This document shows, one piece after another, positions 9,236 through 17,939 of a DNA stretch of 64,000 bases (positions within the stretch are counted from its first letter, which is position 1; each line of letters opens with the position of its first letter). The DNA is from Pandoraea terrae (GTDB lineage: Bacteria > Pseudomonadota > Gammaproteobacteria > Burkholderiales > Burkholderiaceae): contig NZ_CABPRZ010000022.1 of assembly GCF_902459695.1 (NCBI RefSeq), positions 31,158-95,157 on the forward strand, given 5' to 3'. The notes beneath the pieces are model-generated. The model worked only from the letters and a program-made list of their open reading frames with translations. It searched no databases and was not told where the DNA came from. Position numbers and translations under genes: made by a program.

Positions 9236-10537
9236 TCACTCGTACGTCGACGAGTGGGCAGCACTGCTGCCGCCCTCCGACCGCGACATCGCCAATCCAG
9301 CAAGCACGGCAAGTACGGTTGAATAGATGGCTGCGGTAAGTTTGAGCGTAAACGTCTCGACTGTGAGTCCGAAAATGAAGAAGCTCAGAATGTACACCAA
9401 ACCCATGAGGGCGGCGTGCCGTCGTTCGCGAGACGGTGCATGGAGTTGACGCCAAAGCGTGAACGCAGGCCCTGCATACAGCAGCAAGATTGCCAGCAAC
9501 CCTGGTGTACCGTAGTCGACGGCGTACGCAATCAATTGGTTATGGCTCTCGCCCCGGCCAAGTTCAGCGGCGAGTGGCGTCAGCACGTCTTCCTGAGTGA
9601 GTGGGCTCATCGCTTTCTTGTAGCCAAGCGCTCCCAGTCCAAGCACTGGATGATCCGAAAACAGGATGCCCCCCGCTTTCCAAAGTTGAAGGCGAACGCC
9701 AACTGAAGTGTCTTCTTGGCCACGTTCGAGGGAATGGATATCGGCTTGAAGTTCGCCGAAGCGCGATTGGACGGTTGGCGAAAAGACAAATGGGATGGCG
9801 ATCACCGCAGATGCGCATACCACCGCTGCCAGCTTCTGCCACCACGCCCGATCGCGCATGCCCAGCGCGGCCAGTAACAAGACGACGGCCGGCACTGCAA
9901 CCCACCCGCCGCGCGACCCCCCCGCGAGCGACGCATATGCGGCGCAAAGCGCGCCGCATACCTTGAAAATGCGGATAGCCAACGCGTCACGCTGAAACCA
10001 ATCGATCGACACCAGCGAAAGCACGGCCAACACGCACGCGATGTCGCCGAAGTGAATCGGATTCAGAAAGGTGCTCCCGATACGTCCGCTCCCCCAATCG
10101 AAGGGGGCGAACACTACCACCGCCGCCGCGCCGAGGCCGCCCAGCCCAAACGTGAGCGAGCTCCAGGGTGCAATCCTGATCCGTCGGGTTTGCAGCGCTA
10201 GGAAGATGGGAATGGCCATGAGGAATCGCGACGGGGAATCGAGCGTGTTCATCACGATGTTGCCGTGCCAGCCTTCGCTCAACAAGATCGCGGCAAACGG
10301 CGCCGCCATGGCGTAGCAGAAGAGCCTGACCCCGGGGACAGACCAGCTGGTTAGAACTCGCGCCCGGGCTTCCCGTTGCAGCAGGGAAAAGGTTGCGATA
10401 ATTGCGGCCAGGATCAGCAAGGCGTTTCCCGCCCTAGGGATCGCGAGTGATGCGGCCGGATATACAAGGATGAGTAAACTGGGCAGCCAGTGCCCGGGAT
10501 GTAGTGCGTTCGTTCGAGCGGCGTGGACTTTCGACAT
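9236..10537 (-). CDS. waaL: O-antigen ligase (WaaL/Wzy_C family)
   Basis: 433 residues with about ten to twelve hydrophobic helices. A large periplasmic loop near residues 290-355 contains VGVRLQLWKAG and then ESHNQLIAYAVDYGTPGL. The SHN motif and following helix are typical of the Wzy_C/O-antigen ligase family. The enzyme transfers undecaprenyl-linked O-polysaccharide to lipid A-core at the periplasmic face. A polymerase of the same fold cannot be fully excluded by eye, but a polymerase-like protein is already present at the left edge. The gene lies between the two acetylases on the same strand. Confidence 0.78.
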   Translation of the reverse strand: MSKVHAARTNALHPGHWLPSLLILVYPAASLAIPRAGNALLILAAIIATFSLLQREARARVLTSWSVPGVRLFCYAMAAPFAAILLSEGWHGNIVMNTLDSPSRFLMAIPIFLALQTRRIRIAPWSSLTFGLGGLGAAAVVVFAPFDWGSGRIGSTFLNPIHFGDIACVLAVLSLVSIDWFQRDALAIRIFKVCGALCAAYASLAGGSRGGWVAVPAVVLLLAALGMRDRAWWQKLAAVVCASAVIAIPFVFSPTVQSRFGELQADIHSLERGQEDTSVGVRLQLWKAGGILFSDHPVLGLGALGYKKAMSPLTQEDVLTPLAAELGRGESHNQLIAYAVDYGTPGLLAILLLYAGPAFTLWRQLHAPSRERRHAALMGLVYILSFFIFGLTVETFTLKLTAAIYSTVLAVLAGLAMSRSEGGSSAAHSSTYE

Positions 10538-10690
10538 ACGATGACTTGCGTTCTATTCCGTGGCGGCCAATCGAATGGGCCCTTGAGGGGGCGCAGCATA
10601 GCCGCAGCATTGGTGGTTCTTGGGAATCGCGGAAGGCCGAGAAACCCGATTGATCCTCCGAATCATACGGCATTCCCGACCGGCAGCAGT

Positions 10691-12682
10691 CTATACACCC
10701 GGTGTATTGGAAAAAGCAGTGCCAGAGACCGAATGGGGGGAAGGTTGCGTTGTAGCAGAACCGCGCTCCGCCGTGATTTCGGCCGGCAGCAGCCGTTTCC
10801 CCAAACGGGTCAATAGCTCGCCCAGTGTGGTGCTGCCGTAGATATTCAAATGCTGTTCGTCGAAGTAGGCTGGCTTCCCTTGAAACAGGCCGCCATGTGT
10901 GAACTGCCGGAGCTCCGGTGCAAGATCGATCCAGTGGGCGTTCGGGACCGACTCGACGACCTTTCGGATCCGGTCATTCGCCTGCTGGGTCTTTCGTGAA
11001 AACGGGCGGTCCACGTCAAAATGAATCCGGTCGAATCGAGCAAGCCGGAACGGCGACACCGGCAAACGGGGGACGTCGGAAATGACGTAGACTGGGCGCG
11101 CCTTCGCAAGCGTGCGCAGCGTGTTCCCGAATTTCTCCAGATAGTTCCGATCGGTGGGCAAATCCGTCATGCCGAGCTGAAAGGCCCAGTAAGAGGCAAT
11201 GAGGATGGCGTCGTACGAAAGATACTCACGTTTGACAAATTTTGTCAGTTCGGCGCATGGCTTTTGCGCGAAATCGGGCAAGGCCAGTGCATTGAAATCG
11301 AAGACCGGTGAGCAAGAGCTCGCTGTAACAACACGAGCGGACCGACCCTCCTGCCGTCCAACGACGTCGACGAACGCATTGAGCGCTGCGGCATGCGAAT
11401 CGCCAATCATCAGGACGGTTGGCGCCACCTTTGTGTCGCCGCGCACGCAATGGCCGGTCAGGGTGCCGTGGCAGACGTTTGCGCCATAAGACGCCAGCAT
11501 TGGATCGGCGGGGGCGGGTGCCGAAATGCGGGCATCGACGAGGCATGCCGTCAGCAGCAACGCGGCTGGCGTGGCGTAATGGCCGATGGCAGCGCGCGGA
11601 AATGTCATCTTGCGTCGCTTGAATCGCTTTTCCAGGAGTTCGTAGGAAAGAAGCGATAACAGGAGCATCACGGCGATCGCCGTGATGTTCCAGCCTACGG
11701 GCAACGAATACTGGCCATAGACATATCGCATGAAAGTCAATACTGGCCAATGCCAAAGGTAGAGCGAATACGATAGAAGCCCGACTGAGACGAGTGCAGG
11801 GAGCGCGAGCAAGCGTGCAACGAGTGTTCGGGTCCCCTCCGGATACCGGCCCGCATATAGGATCAACGCGGTGCTCACTGAGGGCAGCAGTGCCAGGAGG
11901 CCGGGGAACCTGGCGTTTCGATCGATTACGAATAGTCCGACGGCCACGCCGACAAGGCCCGGCGTAGCCAAACAGCCGGCGATGTTTCGCTCGACGGCCA
12001 TAGGGAGGAAGGCGGCCATCGCACCGACCAACAGTTCCCCGAAACGAGAAAACAAGGAGTAGTAGCCAGACGTGCTCCCGGGCCTGCGCACCATCCACTC
12101 GCTGATCGTGAATCCGATGGCGATCATCAGGGCGATTGCGATCAGCATGCCATTTCGGGCGAATAGCTTGCGCTTGACGAGCCGAGACGATGCGAGCGCA
12201 AAAAGCCCCAAAAGCAGGACCGGCCAGACGAAGTAGAACTGCTCTTCCACCGATAGCGACCAAACATGCAACAATGGGGTTTCATCCGACGCCAGGTCGA
12301 AATAGTTGCGCTCCCGGGCGAAATGGATATTCGCGGCGAACAGCAGTGCAGACCGGATCGAAGCCAGCAGGGACAGGTAGTCTTCCGGAAGAAGCAGAAT
12401 GCGCCCCACTACGAGAGTGACGGCTACGACCAGCAAGAAGACAGGGAGAATCCGCCGAATCCGGCGAACGTAGAATGCCTTGAAGGAAAACCGGTGGCTC
12501 CGCATTTCGGAAGCAATGATCTTGGTGATCAAATACCCGGAAATGACAAAGAAGATGTCGACTCCGATAAAGCCGCCTGGCACGATCCTGTAGTTTACGT
12601 GAAACAAAATCACGGAAAGCACAGCTATCGCGCGCAAACCGTCGATATCGGCTCGGTACGGATTGGCGGAAGGGGTGGGCAT
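10691..12682 (-). CDS. acyltransferase-3/SGNH two-domain O-antigen acetylase (OafA-like), copy 2
   Basis: 663 residues, the same architecture as the copy at 6262-8187 and highly similar along its length. It has YRADIDGLRAIAVLSVILFH, a series of membrane helices, then an SGNH domain with GDSHAAALN and DEQHLN. The C-terminus is about 20 residues longer. The two copies may acetylate different positions or sugars of the same O-antigen; specificity cannot be read from sequence. It is separated from the WaaL-like gene by about 150 bases with no gene. Confidence 0.92.
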   Translation of the reverse strand: MPTPSANPYRADIDGLRAIAVLSVILFHVNYRIVPGGFIGVDIFFVISGYLITKIIASEMRSHRFSFKAFYVRRIRRILPVFLLVVAVTLVVGRILLLPEDYLSLLASIRSALLFAANIHFARERNYFDLASDETPLLHVWSLSVEEQFYFVWPVLLLGLFALASSRLVKRKLFARNGMLIAIALMIAIGFTISEWMVRRPGSTSGYYSLFSRFGELLVGAMAAFLPMAVERNIAGCLATPGLVGVAVGLFVIDRNARFPGLLALLPSVSTALILYAGRYPEGTRTLVARLLALPALVSVGLLSYSLYLWHWPVLTFMRYVYGQYSLPVGWNITAIAVMLLLSLLSYELLEKRFKRRKMTFPRAAIGHYATPAALLLTACLVDARISAPAPADPMLASYGANVCHGTLTGHCVRGDTKVAPTVLMIGDSHAAALNAFVDVVGRQEGRSARVVTASSCSPVFDFNALALPDFAQKPCAELTKFVKREYLSYDAILIASYWAFQLGMTDLPTDRNYLEKFGNTLRTLAKARPVYVISDVPRLPVSPFRLARFDRIHFDVDRPFSRKTQQANDRIRKVVESVPNAHWIDLAPELRQFTHGGLFQGKPAYFDEQHLNIYGSTTLGELLTRLGKRLLPAEITAERGSATTQPSPHSVSGTAFSNTPGV

Positions 12683-13046
12683 TGGGGTGAGGCAATTATG
12701 AATAGGCAGCGCGATTTTAGCCCATGTGGAGAGACGTCGACGGGAGGATGACCTGGCCGAGCCAAAACTGCGTTCAGTTCATCCTTGACACGACGCAATG
12801 ACCGTCTAGCCTTAATAGAACACAATTTTGGCACGCGCTCCCGCCTAACGGGTGAGCGCGCGCCAACGTCCGGACGCGCATGCCATCCGGGGCATGCGCG
12901 GCGAGGCGGGCGTGACCTGGCGTGCCTTGCCAGGCATGCGAGAGGGAGACTGACAAGGAGACCGGCATCGTGCAAGACGGTTCGTACGGCTTCGTCCGCG
13001 CGGGCGTGCACTTTGGCATACACGCGCATCGGCACCATAGCGGCCC
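12683..13046. other. divergent intergenic region, acetylase / cytochrome oxidase
   Basis: 364 bases between a minus-strand acetylase and the plus-strand cox operon, so it should contain both promoters. It holds the second copy of the conserved motif (12798-12831), followed by a GC-rich, hairpin-prone stretch (about 12840-12935, for example GCATGCC...GGGGCATGC). No credible gene was seen. Confidence 0.6.
12798..12831. repeat. conserved upstream motif, copy 2
   Basis: GACCGTCTAGCCTTAA followed by TAGAACACAATTTTGG. It matches copy 1 (8278-8311) at almost every position, and the GC-rich sequence after each copy is also loosely similar, giving a related block of perhaps 150 bases. Confidence 0.7.
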
Positions 13047-14405
13047 ATGACGATCGCGATCGTTCTGATCGTCGTTGTCGTCGCGGCGCTCCTGTTCCAC
13101 TTCTGGAGCCCGTGGTGGCTGACCCCGCTGGCGTCGAACTGGCGTCAGATGGACGACACGCTCACCATTACGCTGGTCGTCACCGGCGTGGCCTTCGTTG
13201 TCATCAACCTCTTCCTGGCTTGGGCGATCGTGCGCTACCGCCACCGTCCCGGCCATCGCGCCGCCTACGAACCCCATAACCGCAAACTCGAAGCGTGGCT
13301 GATCGGCATCACGGCTGTCGGCGTTGTCGCCATGCTCGCCCCCGGTCTGTTCGTCTATGCCGAACTGATCCGCCCACCCGCCAACGCCCTCGTTGTCGAA
13401 GTCGTCGGCCAGCAATGGCAGTGGCGGTTCCGCTTCCCTGGCGCCGACGGCAAGCTCGGCACCTCCGACGCCGCTTACTTCTCCGCCGACAACCCGCTTG
13501 GCGTCAACCCGAAAGACCCCGCCGCGCAGGACGACATCATCATCGACGCCCAGGAAGTCCACCTGCCCGTCGGCGTCCCCGTCAAACTCCTGCTGCGCGC
13601 CAAGGACGTCCTCCATGATTTCTACGTCCCGCCGTTCCGCACCCGCATGAACATGGTGCCGGGCATGGTGACCCAGATGTGGTTCACACCCACCAAAACC
13701 GGCCGCTACGAGATCCTGTGCGCCCAACTATGCGGCGTCGGTCACTCCAACATGCGCGGCGTCGTGGTCGTCGACGATCGGGCCGCCTTCGCCGCCTGGC
13801 TCGCCGCCCAGCCCACCTTCGGCCAGCTGCAAGCCCAGCACGCGGGCGCCGCCACCACCGATCCGCTCGCGGAAAAGGGCAAGCTGCTCGCCCAGTCGCG
13901 CGGCTGCGCCGGCTGTCATTCGGTCGACGGCAGCCCGGGTGTCGGCCCGACCTGGCACGGCCTCTACGGCAAGACGGAAACGTTCCAGGACGGCAGCACG
14001 GCAAGGGTCGACGACGCCTATCTCGCCGAGTTCATCCGCAATCCCACAGCCCGCGTGCCCAAAGGCTTCGCCCCGATGATGCCGGTGATGGACCTGTCCG
14101 ACGCGGACCTGGCGGCGCTCATCGCCTATATCCGGACGCTTGCCCCTGCCGCTCAGCCTCAAGGGGCCCCGCACGCCGCCACACCCGCCAACGCACAGGC
14201 CGCTATCGTCGTGCCCCCGCCCGGCGGGGCGCCAGCCCCGATCGTGCCCGTGCCGGCGCGACCGGAATCCGGCACGACCGGCGCAGCAGGCGACTCGGGC
14301 CAACCCGCAACACCCGTCGTCCCGCCGCCAGGGCTCATGCCGGCGCAGACCCCATACGGCACGCCGGGGTCCGTGCCCGCACCGCCCCAACCCCAGAAGC
14401 GCTAG
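13047..14405 (+). CDS. coxM: cytochrome c oxidase subunit II with fused cytochrome c domain (CoxM-like)
   Basis: 452 residues. Two N-terminal membrane helices (about 1-20 and 40-62, with a further hydrophobic run near 83-107) precede the cupredoxin domain. The CuA ligands are visible: His190 in DVLHDFYVP and the CAQLCGVGHSNM block (Cys225, Cys229, His233, Met236). A cytochrome c domain follows, with haem site CAGCH at 287-291 and a candidate Met ligand in FAPMMPVM. Residues ~370-452 are a Pro/Ala-rich tail. It accepts electrons from soluble cytochrome c on the periplasmic side. First gene of a five-gene oxidase operon. Confidence 0.93.
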   Translation: MTIAIVLIVVVVAALLFHFWSPWWLTPLASNWRQMDDTLTITLVVTGVAFVVINLFLAWAIVRYRHRPGHRAAYEPHNRKLEAWLIGITAVGVVAMLAPGLFVYAELIRPPANALVVEVVGQQWQWRFRFPGADGKLGTSDAAYFSADNPLGVNPKDPAAQDDIIIDAQEVHLPVGVPVKLLLRAKDVLHDFYVPPFRTRMNMVPGMVTQMWFTPTKTGRYEILCAQLCGVGHSNMRGVVVVDDRAAFAAWLAAQPTFGQLQAQHAGAATTDPLAEKGKLLAQSRGCAGCHSVDGSPGVGPTWHGLYGKTETFQDGSTARVDDAYLAEFIRNPTARVPKGFAPMMPVMDLSDADLAALIAYIRTLAPAAQPQGAPHAATPANAQAAIVVPPPGGAPAPIVPVPARPESGTTGAAGDSGQPATPVVPPPGLMPAQTPYGTPGSVPAPPQPQKR

Positions 14406-14427
14406 CGCAACCGCGAAGGAGAGGCCC

Positions 14428-16185
14428 ATGGCCTACGATGCCGACCACGAACCGCAAAGCTTTCTGACGAAGTACATCTGGAGCCAGGACCACAAGGTCA
14501 TCGCCATCCAGTACTCGCTCACGGCGATCGCGATCGGGCTCGTCGGCGTGGTGCTGTCGAACCTGATGCGGCTGCAACTGGGCTTCCCGGGAAAGTTCGC
14601 CTTCATCGACGCGAATCATTACTACCAGTTCGTCACCATGCACGGCATGATCATGGTGATCTACCTGCTCACGGCCCTGTTCCTGGGCGGCTTCGGCAAC
14701 TACCTGATCCCGCTGATGGTCGGCGCGCGAGATATGGTGTTCCCGTTCCTCAACATGCTGAGCTACTGGTTCTACCTGGTGGCCGTGCTCGTGCTGGTCG
14801 CGAGCTTCTTCGTGCCGGGCGGTCCAACCGGCGCAGGCTGGACGCTATACCCGCCACAGGCCATCCTCCCCGGCACGCCGGGTGTCGAGTGGGGCATTGT
14901 CCTGATGCTTGTCTCGCTGCTGATCTTCATCGTCGCGGCGACGGCGGGCGGCCTGAACTACGTGACCACGGTGCTGCAGGCGCGCACCGAGGGCATGACC
15001 CTGATGCGTCTGCCGCTGACCGTCTGGGGTATCGTGATGGCCACGGTCCTTGCGCTGCTCGCGTTCCCGGCATTGTTCGTGTCCGGCGTGATGATGCTGC
15101 TCGACAGGACGCTGCACACCAGTTTCTTCATGCCGGCCATCGTTTCGATGGGCCGGGCGCTCGATTACAAGGGCGGCAGCCCGTTGCTGTTCCAGCATCT
15201 GTTCTGGTTCTTCGGGCATCCCGAGGTGTATATCGTGGCGCTACCGGCCTTCGGCATCGTCTCGGACCTCATCAGCACGCACGCGCGCAAGAACATCTTC
15301 GGCTACCGCATGATGGTCTGGGCGATTCTCGCCATCGGCGTGCTGTCGGTCGTGGTCTGGGCGCATCACATGTTCATCAGCGGCATGAACCCCTATTTCG
15401 GGTTCTTCTTCGCCACCACAACGCTCGTCATCGCCATCCCGACCGCGATCAAGGTCTACAACTGGGTACTCACGCTCTGGCGCGGCGACATCCACCTGAC
15501 GGTGCCGATGCTGTTCGCGATCGGCTTCATCAGCACCTTCGTGGTCGGCGGGCTGACGGGCCTGTTCCTCGGCAACGTGTCCGTCGACATGCCGCTGTCG
15601 AACACGTATTTCGTCGTGGCGCATTTCCACATGGTGATGGGCGTTTCGCCGATTCTCGTCGTGTTCGGTGGCATCTACCACTGGTATCCGAAGATCACCG
15701 GCCGCATGCTCGACGACCGGCTGGGCCAATGGCATTTCTGGATCACTTTCATCGGCACCTACGCCATCTTCTTCCCGATGCACTACCTCGGCGTGCTCGG
15801 CATGCCGCGCCGTTATTACGAATTCAACAACTATCAGTTCATCCCCGACTCCGCGCATCTGATGAACGCCTACATCTCGGTGGCGGCGTTCGTCGTCGCC
15901 TTCGCGCAACTGCTGTTCCTGTTCAATCTTGCGTGGAGCCTGCGCCGCGGCAAGGCGGCCGGGCCGAATCCGTGGCGTGCCGCGTCGCTCGAATGGCAAA
16001 CGCCGGACACGCCGCCCAAGCACGGCAACTGGGGGCCGACGCTGCCGGTCGTGTATCGCTGGGCGTATGAATACAGCGTGCCCGGCGACGCGCAGGATTT
16101 CGTGCCGCAGAACGCGCCGCCGCGCGACCGGGAGCGCGCCGCGCCCGGCGGCGCCCTGCCAAAAGGCGCGGAAGGAGCTATCTGA
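14428..16185 (+). CDS. coxN: cytochrome c oxidase subunit I (CoxN-like)
   Basis: 585 residues from the ATG at 14428, which has AAGGAGA just upstream; the longer frame to the left is an open-frame artefact over coxM. Haem-copper hallmarks are present: GHPEVY with the D-channel Glu and CuB His, the WAHHMF pair of CuB histidines, TAIKVYNW with the K-channel Lys, and AHFHMVMG with the haem ligands. This places it with A-type oxidases. It forms the catalytic haem a-a3/CuB core in the inner membrane, reducing O2 and pumping protons. Confidence 0.96.
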   Translation: MAYDADHEPQSFLTKYIWSQDHKVIAIQYSLTAIAIGLVGVVLSNLMRLQLGFPGKFAFIDANHYYQFVTMHGMIMVIYLLTALFLGGFGNYLIPLMVGARDMVFPFLNMLSYWFYLVAVLVLVASFFVPGGPTGAGWTLYPPQAILPGTPGVEWGIVLMLVSLLIFIVAATAGGLNYVTTVLQARTEGMTLMRLPLTVWGIVMATVLALLAFPALFVSGVMMLLDRTLHTSFFMPAIVSMGRALDYKGGSPLLFQHLFWFFGHPEVYIVALPAFGIVSDLISTHARKNIFGYRMMVWAILAIGVLSVVVWAHHMFISGMNPYFGFFFATTTLVIAIPTAIKVYNWVLTLWRGDIHLTVPMLFAIGFISTFVVGGLTGLFLGNVSVDMPLSNTYFVVAHFHMVMGVSPILVVFGGIYHWYPKITGRMLDDRLGQWHFWITFIGTYAIFFPMHYLGVLGMPRRYYEFNNYQFIPDSAHLMNAYISVAAFVVAFAQLLFLFNLAWSLRRGKAAGPNPWRAASLEWQTPDTPPKHGNWGPTLPVVYRWAYEYSVPGDAQDFVPQNAPPRDRERAAPGGALPKGAEGAI

Positions 16186-16817
16186 TGAGATCGATGCCCG
16201 CGTACTATCCCCCCGACCCGAGCGGCACAAACGGCGCGCCGCATCGGAAGACGTCGGCCGCACAGGTCGCCTTGTGGTGGCTGATGGGCGTGATCGGCAT
16301 GTTGTTCACGCTGATGCTCACCGCCTACGTAATGCGCATGAGCTACGGCGATTGGCAGCCCATTCCGGCCGGCACATCGATCACACCGCTGTGGGGCACG
16401 ACCGCGTTGCTTGTGCTGGCCTGCGCCATGCTGCAAGCGGCCGTGCATGCCAGCCGGCACGGTGAGTTGTTGCGCGCACAGCGGCGCTGGGCGATCGCGG
16501 GACTCGCGGCCGCGGCATTTCTTGCGGGGCAACTGTGGGTCTGGCATCTGCTCGGCCTGCGCCATTTCGACGTAGCGGGCAATCCGGCCAACAGCTTCTT
16601 TTATCTGCTGACGGGCCTGCACGGCCTGCATGTCGCCGGCGGCTTGCTCGTGTGGGCGGCGCTGGCCAGGCGCCGACTGTCGCCGGCCACGCGCGCGCAC
16701 CGTCTCGCGCTGACGGCCCAGTACTGGCATTTCCTGCTGGCGCTGTGGCTGGTGTTGTTCGCGGCCATCGCGAACCTGACGCCGGCCATCGCCCAGCGGC
16801 TGTGCGGCGTAGGCTGA
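16185..16817 (+). CDS. coxO: cytochrome c oxidase subunit III-like protein (CoxO-like)
   Basis: 210 residues, several membrane helices. It contains FFYLLTGLHGLHVAGGLLVW and QYWHFLLALWLVLF, the conserved helices of the subunit III family. Its start overlaps the subunit I stop (ATGA), so translation is coupled. Its N-terminal half is diverged compared with the next gene, as in coxMNOP operons where two different subunit III genes stand in tandem. Confidence 0.88.
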   Translation: MRSMPAYYPPDPSGTNGAPHRKTSAAQVALWWLMGVIGMLFTLMLTAYVMRMSYGDWQPIPAGTSITPLWGTTALLVLACAMLQAAVHASRHGELLRAQRRWAIAGLAAAAFLAGQLWVWHLLGLRHFDVAGNPANSFFYLLTGLHGLHVAGGLLVWAALARRRLSPATRAHRLALTAQYWHFLLALWLVLFAAIANLTPAIAQRLCGVG

Positions 16818-16862
16818 CACTCGGCGGTTGAGCGCCGAACGGCGACCGAAGGAGTCATCGTC

Positions 16863-17576
16863 ATGGACACCAGCGAAACACCCGCCGCAGCGCCCCACGG
16901 CGACGTCGTGGGGGCGGCCGCCTTGCCCGGCGGCCTGCGCGGCGTCGTGGCCGACTGGTCAGGCGATCGCACGGCCTTCAAGGTGCCGTGGGGCAAGGCG
17001 ATGATGTGGATCTTCCTGGTCTCGGACACGTTCGTCTTCTCGAGTTTCCTGATCGGCTACATGACGGTGCGAATTTCGACCACGGCGACATGGCCGAATC
17101 CCGGCGAAGTGTTCGGGCTGGAAGTCGGCGGCCACTCGGTACCGCTGCTGCTCATCGCCATCATGACGTTCGTACTGATCAGCAGTAGCGGCACGATGGC
17201 GATGGCCGTCAACTTCGGGTACCAGCGCGATCGCGACAAGACGGCTGCCTGCATACTGGCGACGGCCTTTTTCGGCATGGCTTTCGTCAGCATGCAGGCG
17301 TTCGAGTGGAGCAAGGTGATCTTGCATGAAGGCATCCGTCCGTGGGGCAACTCGCTGGGCGCGGCCCAGTTCGGTGCGTGCTTCTTCATGATTACCGGCT
17401 TCCACGGGTTGCATGTGAGCGCCGGCGTGATCTATCTGCTCACGGTCATGCGCAAAGTGCTAAACGGTACGCTGGAGCGCCGCGGCAATTACCAGCTCGT
17501 CGAGATCGCCGGCTTGTACTGGCACTTCGTCGATCTCGTCTGGGTGTTCATCTTCGCGCTGTTTTATCTCTGGTAG
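16863..17576 (+). CDS. coxP: cytochrome c oxidase subunit III (CoxP-like)
   Basis: 237 residues with about five to six helices. It contains FMITGFHGLHVSAGVIYLL and GLYWHFVDLVWVFIFALFYLW, canonical for subunit III. A GAAGGAG-like ribosome site lies before the ATG at 16863. It is the second of two adjacent subunit III-family genes and is related to, but distinct from, the preceding one. Subunit III stabilises the core and supports proton uptake. Confidence 0.92.
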   Translation: MDTSETPAAAPHGDVVGAAALPGGLRGVVADWSGDRTAFKVPWGKAMMWIFLVSDTFVFSSFLIGYMTVRISTTATWPNPGEVFGLEVGGHSVPLLLIAIMTFVLISSSGTMAMAVNFGYQRDRDKTAACILATAFFGMAFVSMQAFEWSKVILHEGIRPWGNSLGAAQFGACFFMITGFHGLHVSAGVIYLLTVMRKVLNGTLERRGNYQLVEIAGLYWHFVDLVWVFIFALFYLW

Positions 17577-17585
17577 GGGGCGGCC

Positions 17586-17912
17586 ATGGCCCACGCATCC
17601 ACTTCCGGTTCCGGCCAGCAGCATCCGATCGGCCTCTATCTGAAAATCTGGGGGCTGCTGTTCGTGCTCTCGACGCTGTCGTATCTCGTCGATTACGCGA
17701 ATCTGCAAGGCTATCTGCGTTGGGGACTGATTCTCGCGCTGATGATCGCCAAGGCGGGGCTGATCGTGGCCGTGTTCATGCACATGGCATGGGAGCGGCT
17801 GGCGCTGGTCTACGCGATCCTCATCCCGCCGCTTTGCCTGCTCGTGCTGATGTCCATGATGGCGGCCGAAGCCGACTACACGTTCCTCACGCGCCTCTTA
17901 TTTTTCCGCTGA
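17586..17912 (+). CDS. cytochrome c oxidase subunit IV family protein
   Basis: 108 residues with three predicted membrane helices: KIWGLLFVLSTLSYLVDY, WGLILALMIAKAGLIVAVFM and LVYAILIPPLCLLVLMSMM. This matches the small CyoD/CtaF-like (COX4_pro) subunits. The AKAGLIVAVFMH segment is typical. It starts ten bases after the previous gene and closes the operon; the next gene is on the other strand. Confidence 0.88.
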   Translation: MAHASTSGSGQQHPIGLYLKIWGLLFVLSTLSYLVDYANLQGYLRWGLILALMIAKAGLIVAVFMHMAWERLALVYAILIPPLCLLVLMSMMAAEADYTFLTRLLFFR

Positions 17913-17939
17913 AGTCGCGCAGCGGGCCCCACGCGCCCG

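Noticed and set aside
14140..14427. N-terminal extension of cytochrome oxidase subunit I
   Set aside because: Overlaps the Pro-rich tail of subunit II out of frame; the ATG at 14428 has a good ribosome site and the family start.
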